Below are positions 47,792-61,938 of a DNA stretch of 64,000 nt, piece after piece (positions within the stretch are counted from its first letter, which is position 1; every line of letters starts with the position of its first letter). The translations under genes were made by a program, and so were the position numbers. The stretch is from Thiohalobacter sp. (GTDB lineage Bacteria > Pseudomonadota > Gammaproteobacteria > Thiohalobacterales > Thiohalobacteraceae). The notes beneath the pieces are model-generated. The model was not told where the DNA came from. It made no database searches and saw only the letters and a program-made list of their open reading frames with translations. Where the stretch lies: contig NZ_JALTON010000040.1 in assembly GCF_027000115.1 (NCBI RefSeq), positions 1 through 64,000 on the forward strand, given 5' to 3'.

Positions 47792-48750
47792 GCATCTTCT
47801 CCGAACAGGGCCAGGGCGCGCAGGCAGCGTGACCGCTGTTCCGGGCCGCGCCCCGGTTCCAGGGTGGCGTCCGGCAGGCGCAGGCCGTACCCGAGTCCGG
47901 CCGCCTCCGCGTCCAGCACCCAGCGACAGAGCTGGCTCAGGCGCCGTTCTGTATCGCCCGCCGTGGCCGCCCATTCCAGCCAGCAGTGCTCGCCGCCGTC
48001 ACCGCCGAATTCCCGGGTCCAGAGGGTGTCGGTACGGGCAAAGGCCTTCCAGTCGATCTGCCGGGGCGGGTCCCCGGGGTGATAGTTGCGATAGCCGCGA
48101 AAGTCGTCCGCGCCGTGCCCGGCATCACCCTCGGCGGAAGGCCGGCGCGCGGATCCCGCGGGCGGTTCGCCGCTGCCCAGCGGGCGCGGGTAGACCAGCG
48201 CCTCGGTGTCGAAGTCGATCCAGGTCCAGGCGCGAAACAGGCCCAGCGGGAAACGGCTCTCCAGCCGAACCCGACCCAGCCGCTGCCGGCCGCGGCGAGG
48301 CGCCGGCCGCTCGAGCTGTACCTGCGTCGGCTGTCGCCCGACCCGGACGAGGCTCACGGCCGGGCCGGAATCCGGTGCGAGCCGCAGCGCCCAGCGCTCA
48401 CGCTCGCCGGCCTCCAGCCAGAGATCGTAGCCGGCCGCTTCGCCGGCGAAGGCCGCGCGGGTGGCGCCCGCCCGTACCCGCAGTCCGGCCAGGTTGCGCC
48501 AGGTCTCGAGCATGGCCACCAGTCCCAGGCCGGTGAGCGCGAAGGCGAGCAGGAACACCAGGCTGTTGCCGTAGTTGGTGGCCGTGGCCAGCAGCAGCAG
48601 CACGAAGCCGGCCAGACCGAAACCGGTCCGGGTGGGCAGGATGAAGACGCTGCGCCCGGCGATTCCCAACGGCTGGCGGCCGACGCTGCGCGGGGTACGG
48701 CGATCGAAAAAGGCGGTCCAGGGTCGGGTGGTCAGGGTTGGTCGAGACAA
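47788..48750 (-). CDS. DUF58 domain protein
   Basis: About 320 residues. Two closely spaced membrane helices (GFGLAGFVLLLLATATNYGN, LVFLLAFALTGLGLVAMLE) are followed by a cytoplasmic region with the DUF58 core FRGYRNYHPGDPPRQIDWKA and an adjoining vWA-like part. The GTG at 48750 is preceded by GGGGAAG; an ATG at 48783 has no ribosome binding site and is the alternative. Partner of the MoxR ATPase and TgpA. An unusual 0.2-kb AT-rich spacer separates it from moxR. Confidence 0.85.
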   Translation of the reverse strand: MSRPTLTTRPWTAFFDRRTPRSVGRQPLGIAGRSVFILPTRTGFGLAGFVLLLLATATNYGNSLVFLLAFALTGLGLVAMLETWRNLAGLRVRAGATRAAFAGEAAGYDLWLEAGERERWALRLAPDSGPAVSLVRVGRQPTQVQLERPAPRRGRQRLGRVRLESRFPLGLFRAWTWIDFDTEALVYPRPLGSGEPPAGSARRPSAEGDAGHGADDFRGYRNYHPGDPPRQIDWKAFARTDTLWTREFGGDGGEHCWLEWAATAGDTERRLSQLCRWVLDAEAAGLGYGLRLPDATLEPGRGPEQRSRCLRALALFGEDA

Positions 48751-48783
48751 CACGAGGTCTTCCCCACGCCCGTGGGCCTGCAT

Positions 48784-48958
48784 ATAAAAGTAAATATATT
48801 CATATCGTTAGTGACATATTTGAGGTCATCTGCAAATATGGTCGAGACCCCGGATGCCGGGATGGGCGGGCCGGATGGATCATGCCGGCGCCCCATGTCG
48901 GGGTTGGCTCCATATATTTGAGGTATACCCCAAATTTGATCTTGATCATGGATCGGGG
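48784..48958. other. AT-rich spacer with paired palindromes between moxR and DUF58 gene
   Basis: Strikingly AT-rich for this genome at both ends. CATATTTG...CAAATATG (48815-48840) is a perfect 8-bp inverted repeat with a 10-base loop; ATTTG...CAAAT (48916-48935) is a shorter second one. Both share the direct repeat ATATTTGAGGT (48816-48826 and 48914-48924), 98 bases apart. No open frame is apparent. The moxR and DUF58 genes are normally almost contiguous. Confidence 0.6.
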
Positions 48959-49864
48959 TCAGGGGATGGCCACGGCCAGCAGCGGCGCGAGCGGATCCTC
49001 GCCCGTGCCCGGGGGCTCGACCGGCACCAGCCGATGGCCGGCGACCGCGGGCAGCACGGCCTGCACATCGTCGGGCAGGACGTGGTCGCGGCCGTCGATG
49101 CAGGCCCAGGCCCGCGCTGCGTTGCGCAGGGCCAGCCCCGCCCGCGGGGAGAGCCCCTGGCGATAATGGCCACTGCGCGACTCGGCCAGCAGCGCCAGCA
49201 GGTACTCGGCCAGCGCCGGGCCGACATGCACCTGGGCGGCCTCCGCCTGCAGCCGGCACACCGCCTCCGCATCCAGCCGTGGCGGCAGGCGCTCGATCAG
49301 CTCGCGGCGGTCGCTGCCCAGCAACAGCGCGCGCTCGGCATCCTCGGCGGGGTAGTCCAGGCGGATGCGCATCAGGAAGCGATCGAGCTGGGATTCGGGC
49401 AGGCGGAAGGTGCCGACCTGGTCGATCGGGTTCTGGGTGGCGATGACAAAGAAGGGTTCGGGCAAGGGACGGGTTTCGCCCTCGACCGTCACCTGGCGCT
49501 CCTCCATGGCCTCCAGCAGGGCGCTCTGGGCCTTGGGCGTGGCGCGGTTGATTTCGTCGGCCAGCACCAGCTGCGAGAAGATCGGGCCGGGATGAAAACG
49601 GAAGCGGCCGGCATCGCGCTCGAACACCGCCACGCCGAGGATGTCCGCCGGCAGCAGGTCGCTGGTGAACTGGATGCGTTGATAGGCCAGGCCCAGCAGC
49701 CGCGCCAGCAGATGGGCCAGCGTGGTCTTGCCCACGCCGGGCAGGTCCTCGATCAGCAGGTGGCCGCGCGCCAGCAGGCAGGCGAGTGCCAGCCGCAGGG
49801 CGCGGTCCTTGCCCAGAATCACCGTGCCGGCATCGGCCAGCACCGACTGGATGCCTTCATGCAT
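48959..49864 (-). CDS. MoxR-family AAA ATPase
   Basis: 301 residues from the ATG at 49864; an earlier ATG at 49936 would add 24 residues. Walker A GVGKTT (43-48), [13 protein letters not shown], Walker [21 protein letters not shown], sensor 1 VIATQNPID, and the lid domain with [16 protein letters not shown]. MoxR ATPases work as chaperones with the von Willebrand/DUF58 protein encoded next. Divergent from mnmG with about 110 bases between starts. Confidence 0.93.
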   Translation of the reverse strand: MHEGIQSVLADAGTVILGKDRALRLALACLLARGHLLIEDLPGVGKTTLAHLLARLLGLAYQRIQFTSDLLPADILGVAVFERDAGRFRFHPGPIFSQLVLADEINRATPKAQSALLEAMEERQVTVEGETRPLPEPFFVIATQNPIDQVGTFRLPESQLDRFLMRIRLDYPAEDAERALLLGSDRRELIERLPPRLDAEAVCRLQAEAAQVHVGPALAEYLLALLAESRSGHYRQGLSPRAGLALRNAARAWACIDGRDHVLPDDVQAVLPAVAGHRLVPVEPPGTGEDPLAPLLAVAIP

Positions 49865-49975
49865 GGTCCCATGGTGCGGGCCGCCTGCGGTGGCGTCAAT
49901 CGGGTTGCTGGTCAAGGTGGGCGGGGGCTCATACAATGGAGGGTTCCACCGCTACCGGGTCAGGCACGGGGCAGC

Positions 49976-51871
49976 ATGCAGTACCAGGAGACATTCGATG
50001 TGATCGTCGTGGGCGGCGGGCACGCGGGCACCGAGGCGGCGCTCGCGGCCGCGCGCATGGGCGCCCGTACCCTGCTGCTGACCCACAACATCGATACCCT
50101 GGGCCAGATGAGCTGTAACCCGGCCATCGGCGGCATCGGCAAGGGCCATCTGGTCAAGGAAATCGATGCCCTGGGCGGGCTGATGGCGCGCGCCATCGAC
50201 CGCGCCGGCATCCAGTTCCGCATCCTCAATGCCTCCAAGGGGCCCGCGGTGCGCGCCACCCGTGCCCAGGCCGATCGCCAGCTCTACCGCCAGGCGGTGC
50301 GCGGGGCGCTTGAGCAGGCCCCGAACCTCACCCTGTTCCAGCAGCCGGTCGACGACCTGATCCTGGACGGCGACCGGGTCGCCGGCGTGCGTACCCGCAT
50401 GGGGCTGGACTTCCGTGCCGCCGCCGTGGTGCTCACCGTCGGTACCTTCCTTGGCGGCCGCATCCACATCGGTCCCTCGCAGCACGAGGGTGGCCGCGCC
50501 GGCGATCCGCCGGCCAACGCGCTGGCCCGGCGGCTGCGGGAACTCGATCTCGGGGTGGAGCGGCTGAAGACCGGTACCCCGCCACGCATCGACGGGCGCA
50601 GCATCGATTTCAGCCGTCTCGAGCCCCAGCACGGCGACACGCCGCCGCCCGTGTTTTCCTTCCTGGGCGAGGCCGCCGAACACCCGCGCCAGGTGCCCTG
50701 TCACATCAGCCGCACCAATGCCCGCACCCACGACATCATCCGCGCCGGACTGGACCGCTCGCCGCTGTTCACCGGGGTCATCGAGGGCGTCGGGCCGCGC
50801 TACTGTCCTTCCATCGAGGACAAGGTGGTGCGTTTCGCCGAGCGCGATTCGCACCAGATCTTCGTCGAGCCCGAGGGCCTGGATACCACCGAGGTCTATC
50901 CCAACGGCATCTCCACCAGCCTGCCCTTCGACGTGCAACTGGCGCTGGTGCGTTCCATCGAGGGCTTCGGGAACGCCGTCATCACCCGCCCCGGTTATGC
51001 CATCGAGTACGACTACTTCGATCCGCGCGGCCTGCGCCATTCGCTGGAGACCCGCGCCCTCCAGGGGCTGTTCTTCGCCGGCCAGATCAACGGCACCACC
51101 GGCTACGAGGAGGCCGCGGCCCAGGGCCTGCTGGCCGGTCTCAATGCCGCGCTGCGGGTGCAGGGCCGCGAGCCCTGGTGGCCGCGCCGCGACCAGGCCT
51201 ACCTGGGCGTGCTGGTCGACGATCTGGTGACCCGCGGCACCACCGAGCCCTACCGCATGTTCACCAGCCGGGCCGAGTACCGGCTGCTGCTGCGCGAGGA
51301 CAATGCCGACCTGCGCCTGACCCCGATCGGGCGCGAGCTGGGGCTGGTCGACGACCGGCGCTGGGACGCCTTCGCCCACAAGCGCGAGGCCATCGAGGCC
51401 GAGCGCGAGCGGCTGGCAGCGCTCTGGCTGCGTCCCGGCACGCCGGCGGCCGAGGCCCTCGCCGCCCGCACCGGCCAGGCGCTGACCCGCGAGCAGCGCG
51501 CGCTCGATCTGCTGCGGCGCCCCGACATCGACTATGACGCCCTGACCGCGCTGGACGGCATGGGCCCGGCCCATCCCGACCCCGCGGTGCGCGAGCAGGT
51601 CGGCATCCAGACCCGCTATGCCGGCTACATCGACCGCCAGCGTGACGAGATCGAGCGCCAGCGCCGCCACGAGGCCCAGCCGCTTCCCGACGACTTCGAC
51701 TATGCTCAGGTCAGGGGCCTGTCCGCCGAGGTGCGCGAGAAGCTCGCCGCGCGGCGCCCGGCAACGCTGGGGCAGGCGGCGCGCATACCCGGCGTGACCC
51801 CGGCGGCGATCTCCCTGCTGCTGGTCCATCTGAAGAAGCATCGCGGCGCGCCCCGGCGCCGGCGAGCCTGA
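49976..51871 (+). CDS. mnmG: tRNA uridine-5-carboxymethylaminomethyl modification enzyme MnmG
   Basis: 631 residues (E. coli 629). FAD-binding [19 protein letters not shown], signature [52 protein letters not shown] and [14 protein letters not shown] are all present, with a C-terminal helical domain that contacts MnmE and tRNA. A TACAAT -10-like box lies at 49932-49937. It starts the mnmG-rsmG-parA-parB group; rsmG follows after 9 bases. Confidence 0.98.
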   Translation: MQYQETFDVIVVGGGHAGTEAALAAARMGARTLLLTHNIDTLGQMSCNPAIGGIGKGHLVKEIDALGGLMARAIDRAGIQFRILNASKGPAVRATRAQADRQLYRQAVRGALEQAPNLTLFQQPVDDLILDGDRVAGVRTRMGLDFRAAAVVLTVGTFLGGRIHIGPSQHEGGRAGDPPANALARRLRELDLGVERLKTGTPPRIDGRSIDFSRLEPQHGDTPPPVFSFLGEAAEHPRQVPCHISRTNARTHDIIRAGLDRSPLFTGVIEGVGPRYCPSIEDKVVRFAERDSHQIFVEPEGLDTTEVYPNGISTSLPFDVQLALVRSIEGFGNAVITRPGYAIEYDYFDPRGLRHSLETRALQGLFFAGQINGTTGYEEAAAQGLLAGLNAALRVQGREPWWPRRDQAYLGVLVDDLVTRGTTEPYRMFTSRAEYRLLLREDNADLRLTPIGRELGLVDDRRWDAFAHKREAIEAERERLAALWLRPGTPAAEALAARTGQALTREQRALDLLRRPDIDYDALTALDGMGPAHPDPAVREQVGIQTRYAGYIDRQRDEIERQRRHEAQPLPDDFDYAQVRGLSAEVREKLAARRPATLGQAARIPGVTPAAISLLLVHLKKHRGAPRRRRA

Positions 51872-51880
51872 GGAATCCAC

Positions 51881-52567
51881 ATGGCGGTCTTTGCCAGGCG
51901 TATCCGCAAGTCATCCCAGGTCGAACGCGGCCCCGGTCCCGAGGAGCGCCTCGATCGGGGCCTGCTGGCGCTGGAAGTCGAGCTGCCCGAGGGCGCGCGC
52001 GAGCACCTGCTGGCGCTGGTGCGGCTGCTGGCCAAGTGGAACCGGGTCTACAACCTGACCTCGGTACGAAAGCCGGCCGACATGGTGGGCCGGCACCTGC
52101 TGGACAGCCTCAGCGTATTGCCGCATCTTCGGGGACCGCGGGTGCTCGACATCGGCACCGGGGCCGGTCTGCCCGGGCTGGTGCTCGCCATCGCCCGGCC
52201 CGACTGGCAACTGGTGCTGCTCGATGCCAGCAACAAGAAGCTGCGCTTCGTGCGCCAGGCGGTGGCCGAGCTGACGCTCGACAATGTCGAGGTGGTGCAC
52301 TGCCGGGTGGAGGACTACCGGCCCGACGAGGTCTTCGACTCCGTGGTCAGCCGCGCCTATTCCTCGCTGGAGGAGATGTACCAGGCCGGCCACCGTCTGT
52401 GCCGGCCGGATGGCCGCATCCATGCCATGAAGGGCGTGTTTCCGGTGGCGGAAATGGATGCCCTGTCGCGGCCGGGTGTCGTCGAGCGGGTCGAGCGTCT
52501 GCAGGTTCCGGGGCTGGATGCCGAACGGCATCTGGTCATCATGCGTCCCGAGGCGGACGCCGAATAA
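51881..52567 (+). CDS. rsmG: 16S rRNA (guanine-527-N7)-methyltransferase
   Basis: 228 residues; E. coli RsmG is 207, and the excess is an Arg/Lys-rich N-terminal extension (AVFARRIRKSSQVERGPGPE). LAKWNRVYNLTSVR, SAM-binding VLDIGTGAGLPGLVLAIARP, VVSRAYSSLEEMYQ and HAMKGVFPVAEMD are conserved. A shorter start is possible, but AGGAATCC before the ATG at 51881 favours this one. In the mnmG-parA operon. Confidence 0.94.
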   Translation: MAVFARRIRKSSQVERGPGPEERLDRGLLALEVELPEGAREHLLALVRLLAKWNRVYNLTSVRKPADMVGRHLLDSLSVLPHLRGPRVLDIGTGAGLPGLVLAIARPDWQLVLLDASNKKLRFVRQAVAELTLDNVEVVHCRVEDYRPDEVFDSVVSRAYSSLEEMYQAGHRLCRPDGRIHAMKGVFPVAEMDALSRPGVVERVERLQVPGLDAERHLVIMRPEADAE

Positions 52568-52607
52568 CAAGACAAGGGGGCCGGGTGCCGCCGGCGGCGC
52601 GGGTGTC

Positions 52608-53408
52608 ATGGGCAGGATACTGGCAATCACCAATCAGAAGGGGGGGGTCGGCAAGACCACCACCTGCGTCAATCTGGCCGCGGCGCTGGCGCTCACCCGT
52701 CGTCGCGTGCTGCTGGTGGACCTGGATCCCCAGGGCAACGCCACCATGGGCAGCGGCGTGGACAAGCACGAGCTGGACTATTCCAGCTGCGACGTGCTGC
52801 TGGGCGAGATCGACATCCGCCAGGCGATCCAGCATTCCGAGGCGGCCGGCTTCGACGTGCTGCCCGGCAACAGCGACCTGACCGCCGCCGAGGTCGAACT
52901 GCTGGGCATGGACGACCGTGAGGACCGCTTGCGCCAGGCGCTGGAATCGGTGCGCGACCGCTACGATTACATCCTCATCGATTGCCCGCCCTCGCTGAAC
53001 ATGCTCACCGTCAACGCCCTCGCCGCGGCCGACGGCGTGCTGATTCCGATCCAGTGCGAGTACTATGCGCTGGAGGGCCTGAGCGCCCTGCTCGAGACCA
53101 TCGAACAGGTACGCGCTGCGCTCAATCCCGGTCTGGAAATCGAAGGATTGCTGCGAACCATGTACGATGCCCGCAATAATCTCGCGGTGCAGGTCGGTGA
53201 ACAGCTCATCGAGCACTTCGGCGACCGCGTCTACCGCACCATCGTGCCCCGCAACGTCCGCCTCGCCGAGGCGCCCAGCCATGGCATGCCGGTGTTGCGC
53301 TACGACAAGGCCTCGCGCGGCGCGCTGGCCTACCTGGCGCTGGCCGGCGAACTGGTGCGACGGGAGCAGGAGGCCGCCGGCGCGGCCGTCGAGACCCAAC
53401 AGGCCTGA
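52608..53408 (+). CDS. parA: Chromosome partitioning ATPase ParA (Soj)
   Basis: 266 residues, deviant Walker-type ATPase: KGGVGKTT at 11-18 directly after GRILAITNQ, LLVDLDPQGNATMGSG, YDYILIDCPPSLNMLTVNAL, and the C-terminal VRLAEAPSHGMPVLRYDKAS. Lacks the N-terminal DNA-binding extension of plasmid ParAs, so it is the chromosomal type. With ParB and the parS sites in recF it moves origins apart. It is 13 bases upstream of parB. Confidence 0.97.
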   Translation: MGRILAITNQKGGVGKTTTCVNLAAALALTRRRVLLVDLDPQGNATMGSGVDKHELDYSSCDVLLGEIDIRQAIQHSEAAGFDVLPGNSDLTAAEVELLGMDDREDRLRQALESVRDRYDYILIDCPPSLNMLTVNALAAADGVLIPIQCEYYALEGLSALLETIEQVRAALNPGLEIEGLLRTMYDARNNLAVQVGEQLIEHFGDRVYRTIVPRNVRLAEAPSHGMPVLRYDKASRGALAYLALAGELVRREQEAAGAAVETQQA

Positions 53409-53421
53409 ACAAGACAGCGAC

Positions 53422-54303
53422 ATGGCAGCCAAGAAGAAAGGACTGGGGCGCGGACTGGACGCCCTGATCAAGACCCGACCGGCGGCCCGGCCCGCGCCGG
53501 TGCCCGCCGCATCCGAAGCCGCCGGTGACGGCAGCCTGCGCACCCTCGCCATCGACCTCATCCAGCGCGGCAGGTACCAGCCCCGCACCGACATGCATCC
53601 CGAATCGCTGCAGGACCTGGCCGATTCCATCAAGGCGCAGGGCCTGGTGCAGCCGATCGTGGTCCGCCCCGTTGGCGGCGGCCGCTTCGAGATCATCGCC
53701 GGCGAGCGGCGCTGGCGCGCGGCCCAGCTCGCCGGCCTGCAGGCGGTGCCGGTGGTGGTGCGCGACGTGCCGGACCGCGCCGCCATCGCCATGGCCCTGA
53801 TCGAGAACATCCAGCGCGAGAATCTCAATCCGCTGGAAGAGGCCCGCGCCCTGCGCCGGCTGATCGACGAGTTCGAGATGACCCACCAGGAGGCCGCCGA
53901 GGCCGTCGGCCGCTCGCGCACGGCCGTGTCCAACCTGCTGCGCTTGCTGGAACTCAACGACGACGTCAAGCAACTGGTCGAGGCCGGGAAGCTGGAGATG
54001 GGCCATGCCCGTGCCCTGCTGGCGCTCGCCGGGGCGCGGCAGAGCGAGGCGGCGCGGACGGTGGTGGCGCGCGGGTTGTCGGTGCGCGAAACCGAGCGTC
54101 TGGTGCGCAAGCGACAGCGCGGGGAACGGCCAAAGCCGAAGGCGGCGGCCCCCGACCCGGACGTGCAGCGGCTGGAACGCGAACTCTCCGAGCGTCTGGG
54201 TGCCCGGGTCAGCCTCAAGGCGGGCGCCCGCGGCAAGGGACAGCTGGTGATCAGCTACAATTCCCTGGACGAACTCGACGGGATCCTGGCGCACATTCGC
54301 TGA
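53422..54303 (+). CDS. parB: Chromosome partitioning protein ParB (Spo0J)
   Basis: 293 residues. N-terminal ParA-activating segment KKKGLGRGLDALIK, CTP-binding and clamp motif GERRWRAAQLAGL, ENIQRENLNPLEEARALRRL, helix-turn-helix MTHQEAAEAVGRSRTAVSNL and a C-terminal dimerisation domain LERELSERLGARVSLKAG. It binds the 16-bp parS sequence, two of which are at 37.2 and 37.9 kb. It ends the operon; the atp promoter lies 52 bases downstream. Confidence 0.97.
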   Translation: MAAKKKGLGRGLDALIKTRPAARPAPVPAASEAAGDGSLRTLAIDLIQRGRYQPRTDMHPESLQDLADSIKAQGLVQPIVVRPVGGGRFEIIAGERRWRAAQLAGLQAVPVVVRDVPDRAAIAMALIENIQRENLNPLEEARALRRLIDEFEMTHQEAAEAVGRSRTAVSNLLRLLELNDDVKQLVEAGKLEMGHARALLALAGARQSEAARTVVARGLSVRETERLVRKRQRGERPKPKAAAPDPDVQRLERELSERLGARVSLKAGARGKGQLVISYNSLDELDGILAHIR

Positions 54304-54354
54304 GGGGCGCTTTCCGCACACTTTAACGGGACATAATCTCCGTTTATCCGTGCA

Positions 54355-54383
54355 TTGACCCCCTGTACGGCAGCCTTTATACT
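54355..54383 (+). promoter_or_regulatory. Sigma-70 promoter of the atp operon
   Basis: -35 TTGACC (54355-54360), exact 17-base spacer, -10 TATACT (54378-54383). The atpI start codon is 115 bases downstream. One of the best consensus promoters in the window. Confidence 0.85.
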
Positions 54384-54497
54384 GCGCGCCCCGATTTTGG
54401 TTGACCGGATTTCAACCATCGCGGAGCACGGAACAACGGAGACGATTGTCGCGCGCCCCCCGATCCCCCCGGCGCATCGGCCCGGTGAGCGAGCGAC

Positions 54498-56014
<1,517 letters not shown>

Positions 56015-56061
56015 GTAACAGAGACGTTTGTCCACTCACTGCCACTTAGCGAGGTGACGGT

Positions 56062-56532
56062 ATGAACTTCAATGCAACCCTCATCGGTCAGATGGTGGCG
56101 TTTGCGGTCTTTGTCTGGTTCTGCATGAAGTACGTCTGGCCGCCGCTGGTCAACGCACTGAATGAACGCAAGGCAAGGATTGCCGACGGCCTGGCCGCTG
56201 CGGAGCGCGGCAAGCACGAACAGGCGCTCGCCCAGGAGCGCGCGAAGGAAGTGCTGCACGAAGCCAAGCAGCAGGCCCAGGAGATCATCGGTCGTGCCGA
56301 GAAGCGTGCCGCCGAAATCGTCGACGAGGCCAAGGATGCCGCTCGCGCCGAAGGCGAGCGCCTGCTGGCGGCCGCCCGCGCCGAGATCGACCAGGAGGTC
56401 AACCGCGTGAAGGAAGACCTGCGCAGGCAGGTGGTGTCCGTCGCGGTTGCCGGTGCCGAAAAGGTGCTGGAGCGCGAGGTCGACGAGTCCACCCACGGCG
56501 AGCTGCTGAACAAGCTGGCAGCCCAGATCTGA
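56062..56532 (+). CDS. atpF: ATP synthase Fo subunit b
   Basis: 156 residues, as in E. coli. N-terminal membrane helix [20 protein letters not shown], then a long charged right-handed coiled coil ([20 protein letters not shown] onward). A homodimeric peripheral stalk is expected; no second b' gene is present. It ends 12 bases before atpH. Confidence 0.97.
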   Translation: MNFNATLIGQMVAFAVFVWFCMKYVWPPLVNALNERKARIADGLAAAERGKHEQALAQERAKEVLHEAKQQAQEIIGRAEKRAAEIVDEAKDAARAEGERLLAAARAEIDQEVNRVKEDLRRQVVSVAVAGAEKVLEREVDESTHGELLNKLAAQI

Positions 56533-56544
56533 AGGTAGCGCGCC

Positions 56545-57081
56545 ATGGCCGAACTCACGACGATCGCCCGACCCTATGCCCTGGCCGTGTTCAAGCTGGC
56601 CCGGGAGCAGCAGGCACTCGACCGCTGGGCCGACATGCTCGGGCTGGCCGCCGTCGTTGCTGCCGATGCCGAGATGTCCCGCCTGATCGACAATCCGCGG
56701 CTGACCGAGCGCCAGCTCGCCGATCTCTTCATCGAGATCTGTGGCGATGGCCTGGACGCGCAGGGGCGCAACATGATCCGGGTGCTTGCGGAAAACCGCC
56801 GCCTCAAGGCATTGCCCGAGATCCACCGCCTGTACCTGGCACTCAAGAGCGAGGCCGAGGGTGCCATCCAGGCCGAGCTGGTCAGCGCCAGGCCGGTCAG
56901 CGAGGTCCAGAAGCAGGCAATCCTCGAGTCCCTGAAAAAGCGTTTCGGCCGCGATGTCGAGCTCGACTGCAGGATCGATGAATCGCTCGTCGGCGGTGCC
57001 GTGATTCGTGCCGGTGACCTGGTCATAGACGGTTCGGTGCGGGGCAAGCTGGCCCGACTGGCCACGGCCCTGAGCCACTGA
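56545..57081 (+). CDS. atpH: ATP synthase F1 subunit delta
   Basis: 178 residues (E. coli 177). N-terminal helical bundle with [17 protein letters not shown] and the C-terminal segment [29 protein letters not shown] typical of OSCP/delta. It joins the b-stalk to the alpha subunits. It is 14 bases upstream of atpA. Confidence 0.97.
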   Translation: MAELTTIARPYALAVFKLAREQQALDRWADMLGLAAVVAADAEMSRLIDNPRLTERQLADLFIEICGDGLDAQGRNMIRVLAENRRLKALPEIHRLYLALKSEAEGAIQAELVSARPVSEVQKQAILESLKKRFGRDVELDCRIDESLVGGAVIRAGDLVIDGSVRGKLARLATALSH

Positions 57082-57095
57082 GAGGAATTCCAACC

Positions 57096-58637
<1,542 letters not shown>

Positions 58638-58703
58638 ATCAGGGCTCGCGCAGCGGGGTCCGCGTGATCCCGCTGCCGAACCCGGCAACCAGGAACTGAG
58701 CAC

Positions 58704-59567
58704 ATGTCTGGCGCGAAAGAGATACGCACCAAGATCAAGAGCATCAGCTCGACGGCCAAGATCACCAAGGCCATGGAGATGGTGGCGGCGAGCAAGATGC
58801 GCAAGGCCCAGGACCGCATGCTGGCCACACGCCCCTATGCGGAGAAGATGCGCAGCGTGATCGCGCACCTGGCGCAGGCACATCCCGAATACCATCATCC
58901 CTATCTGCAGGCGCGGGAACAGGTCAGGCGTGTCGGCCTGATCGTCGTTTCCACCGATCGCGGCCTGTGCGGCGGGCTCAACATCAACCTGTTCAAGCGC
59001 GTGCTGGGGCAGATGAAGCAGTGGTCGGATGCCGGCGTAGAGATCGATCTGGCGGTGTTCGGTACCAAGGCGCAGCAGTTCTTCAAGCGCATCGGCGGCC
59101 GCGTGCTGGCGCAGGCCACGCACATGGGCGACGCGCCGGAGCTGACCGATATTCTCGGCACCGTCAAGGTGATGCTGGATGCCTACGAGGAAGGCGGCAT
59201 CGACGAGCTGCACCTGGCCTACAACGGCTTCGTCAACACCATGACCCAGTCACCGGCCATCGCTCAGCTCATTCCGATCCAGGGTGCCGGCGACGAGGAA
59301 CTGAAGCATCACTGGGATTACATCTACGAGCCGGACGCCAAGCCGGTGGTGGATGCGCTGATGATGCGTTACATCGAGTCGCTGGTATACCAGGGCATCG
59401 TCGAGAACGTCGCCTGCGAGCAGGCCGCCCGCATGGTCGCCATGAAGGCAGCGACCGACAACGCCGGCAATCTCATCGATGAGCTGCAGTTGGTGTACAA
59501 CAAGGCCCGTCAGGCGGCGATCACCCAGGAGATATCGGAGATCGTCAGCGGCGCGGCGGCGGTATAG
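58704..59567 (+). CDS. atpG: ATP synthase F1 subunit gamma
   Basis: 287 residues, as in E. coli. N-terminal coiled coil [20 protein letters not shown] and [29 protein letters not shown] in the Rossmann domain; C-terminal helix [37 protein letters not shown]. It is the rotating shaft. The 134-base spacer to atpD after it holds an inverted repeat. Confidence 0.98.
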   Translation: MSGAKEIRTKIKSISSTAKITKAMEMVAASKMRKAQDRMLATRPYAEKMRSVIAHLAQAHPEYHHPYLQAREQVRRVGLIVVSTDRGLCGGLNINLFKRVLGQMKQWSDAGVEIDLAVFGTKAQQFFKRIGGRVLAQATHMGDAPELTDILGTVKVMLDAYEEGGIDELHLAYNGFVNTMTQSPAIAQLIPIQGAGDEELKHHWDYIYEPDAKPVVDALMMRYIESLVYQGIVENVACEQAARMVAMKAATDNAGNLIDELQLVYNKARQAAITQEISEIVSGAAAV

Positions 59568-59571
59568 TGCG

Positions 59572-59682
59572 CAGATACAAGAGCCAGGATACAAGCCATT
59601 TCAGAGAAACGAGAGACAGGATACAGGAGCCGGGATACAGAAAAGCAGGCATGGCCAGCTTGTATCTTGCATCTTGTATCTG
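59572..59682 (+). repeat. Inverted repeat in the atpG-atpD spacer
   Basis: The left arm 59572-59596 (CAGATACAAGAGCC...GATACAAGC) is mirrored by the right arm 59658-59682 (GCTTGTATCTTGC...CTTGTATCTG) with about 22 of 25 positions complementary. Further GGATACA units lie between the arms (59608-59640). The element is A/T-richer than the flanking genes and would fold into a long hairpin in the atp mRNA. Confidence 0.75.
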
Positions 59683-59683
59683 A

Positions 59684-61078
<1,395 letters not shown>

Positions 61079-61166
61079 CGGCCGGGAACGACCAGGACAC
61101 GGCTTCCCGACCGCTTGGGCCCAGGCCGCCCGGCGGCCGGGAAGCCAGCAGCTGAGTGTTTATACT

Positions 61167-61592
61167 ATGGCTATGGAAATTCATGTCGACATCGTCAGCG
61201 CCGAGGGCCAGATCTTTTCCGGTCCGGCCACGATGGTGTTCGCGCCGGCGGAAATGGGCGAGCTCGGCATTGCGCCGCGCCATACCCAGTTGCTCACCCG
61301 GCTGGTGCCCGGCGAGGTTCGCATCCAGGACCAGCAGGGCAACGAGCAGAGTTTCTTCGTATCCGGCGGCATGCTGGAGGTTCAGCCGCACGTGGTCACG
61401 GTGCTGTCCGACACGGCCGTCCGCGCGGCCGATCTGGACGAGGCCGCCGCCCTGGAGGCCAAGAAACGGGCCGAGGACCTGCTGGCCAACCGTGAGGCGG
61501 AGATCGACTACGCCAAGGCACAGGCCGAGCTGGCCGAGGCCATCGCACAGCTGCGTGCCATCGAGAAGATGCGCAAGAAGGGCCGGGCCTGA
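61167..61592 (+). CDS. atpC: ATP synthase F1 subunit epsilon
   Basis: 141 residues (E. coli 139). N-terminal beta-sandwich ([59 protein letters not shown]) and a C-terminal two-helix inhibitory domain ([33 protein letters not shown]). The ATG at 61173 is an alternative start. Last gene of the operon, followed by a terminator. Confidence 0.97.
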   Translation: MAMEIHVDIVSAEGQIFSGPATMVFAPAEMGELGIAPRHTQLLTRLVPGEVRIQDQQGNEQSFFVSGGMLEVQPHVVTVLSDTAVRAADLDEAAALEAKKRAEDLLANREAEIDYAKAQAELAEAIAQLRAIEKMRKKGRA

Positions 61593-61618
61593 CGGGATCG
61601 GTCGCTTGCGTGATTCCG

Positions 61619-61651
61619 AGGGGGCGGCCTGTGGCTGCCCCCTTGTCCTTT
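61619..61651 (+). terminator. Terminator of the atp operon
   Basis: AGGGGGCGGCC-TGT-GGCTGCCCCCT forms an 11-bp stem with one G-T pair, followed by TTGTCCTTT. It begins 26 bases after the atpC stop. Confidence 0.8.
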
Positions 61652-61688
61652 CGGGTGGGGCAATGCAGCGGTCTGGAAAGAGCAAGAG

Positions 61689-61715
61689 CGCCACGGACCG
61701 CACGGAAGACACGGA
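61689..61715 (+). repeat. 27-base dispersed repeat unit, copy 3
   Basis: 24 of 27 matches to the unit at 5048-5074, beginning CGCCACGGACCGCACGGAAG. Located just after the atp terminator. Confidence 0.65.
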
Positions 61716-61825
61716 CGAATTCAGTACTGAAACCGTTGGAAGGCAAAACCTTGCAACGCCGGCAGGCGCCTTCCCGTCCCCGGCACACCCCGCGCCTCCG
61801 TGACCTCGGCGTCACGACCGATGCG

Positions 61826-61848
61826 CTGGTGCAACATGCGGGCTAAAG
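61826..61848 (+). repeat. Solo end of the dispersed palindromic repeat
   Basis: CTGGTGCAACATGCGGGCTA plus AAG equals the right end of copies B and C (28526-28544, 43735-43754) without the rest of the element, and its complement is the left end of copy B. Confidence 0.6.
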
Positions 61849-61938
61849 CAAGGCGATGTTCCGCCGCTGACAGGGGTGTTGCGGATTCCGGCGACGGTTG
61901 GCTGGACGCCATCCCCGCCGCTCGATTAGGCTGAGTGA

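Larger units (their letters stand above)
61652..61938. other. Non-coding spacer atpC-glmU with repeat fragments
   Basis: No credible gene. It holds a 24-of-27 copy of the gpsA-trmL spacer unit (61689-61715) and a 23-base end fragment of the dispersed palindromic repeat (61826-61848, CTGGTGCAACATGCGGGCTA). A GTCACG/CGTGAC palindrome lies near 61799-61815. No clear glmU promoter was identified. Confidence 0.6.

Noticed and set aside
46271-48082. Open frame of about 600 codons antisense to tgpA and DUF58 genes
   Set aside because: Both sense proteins have intact motifs; the antisense chain is Arg/Gln/Pro-rich without domains.
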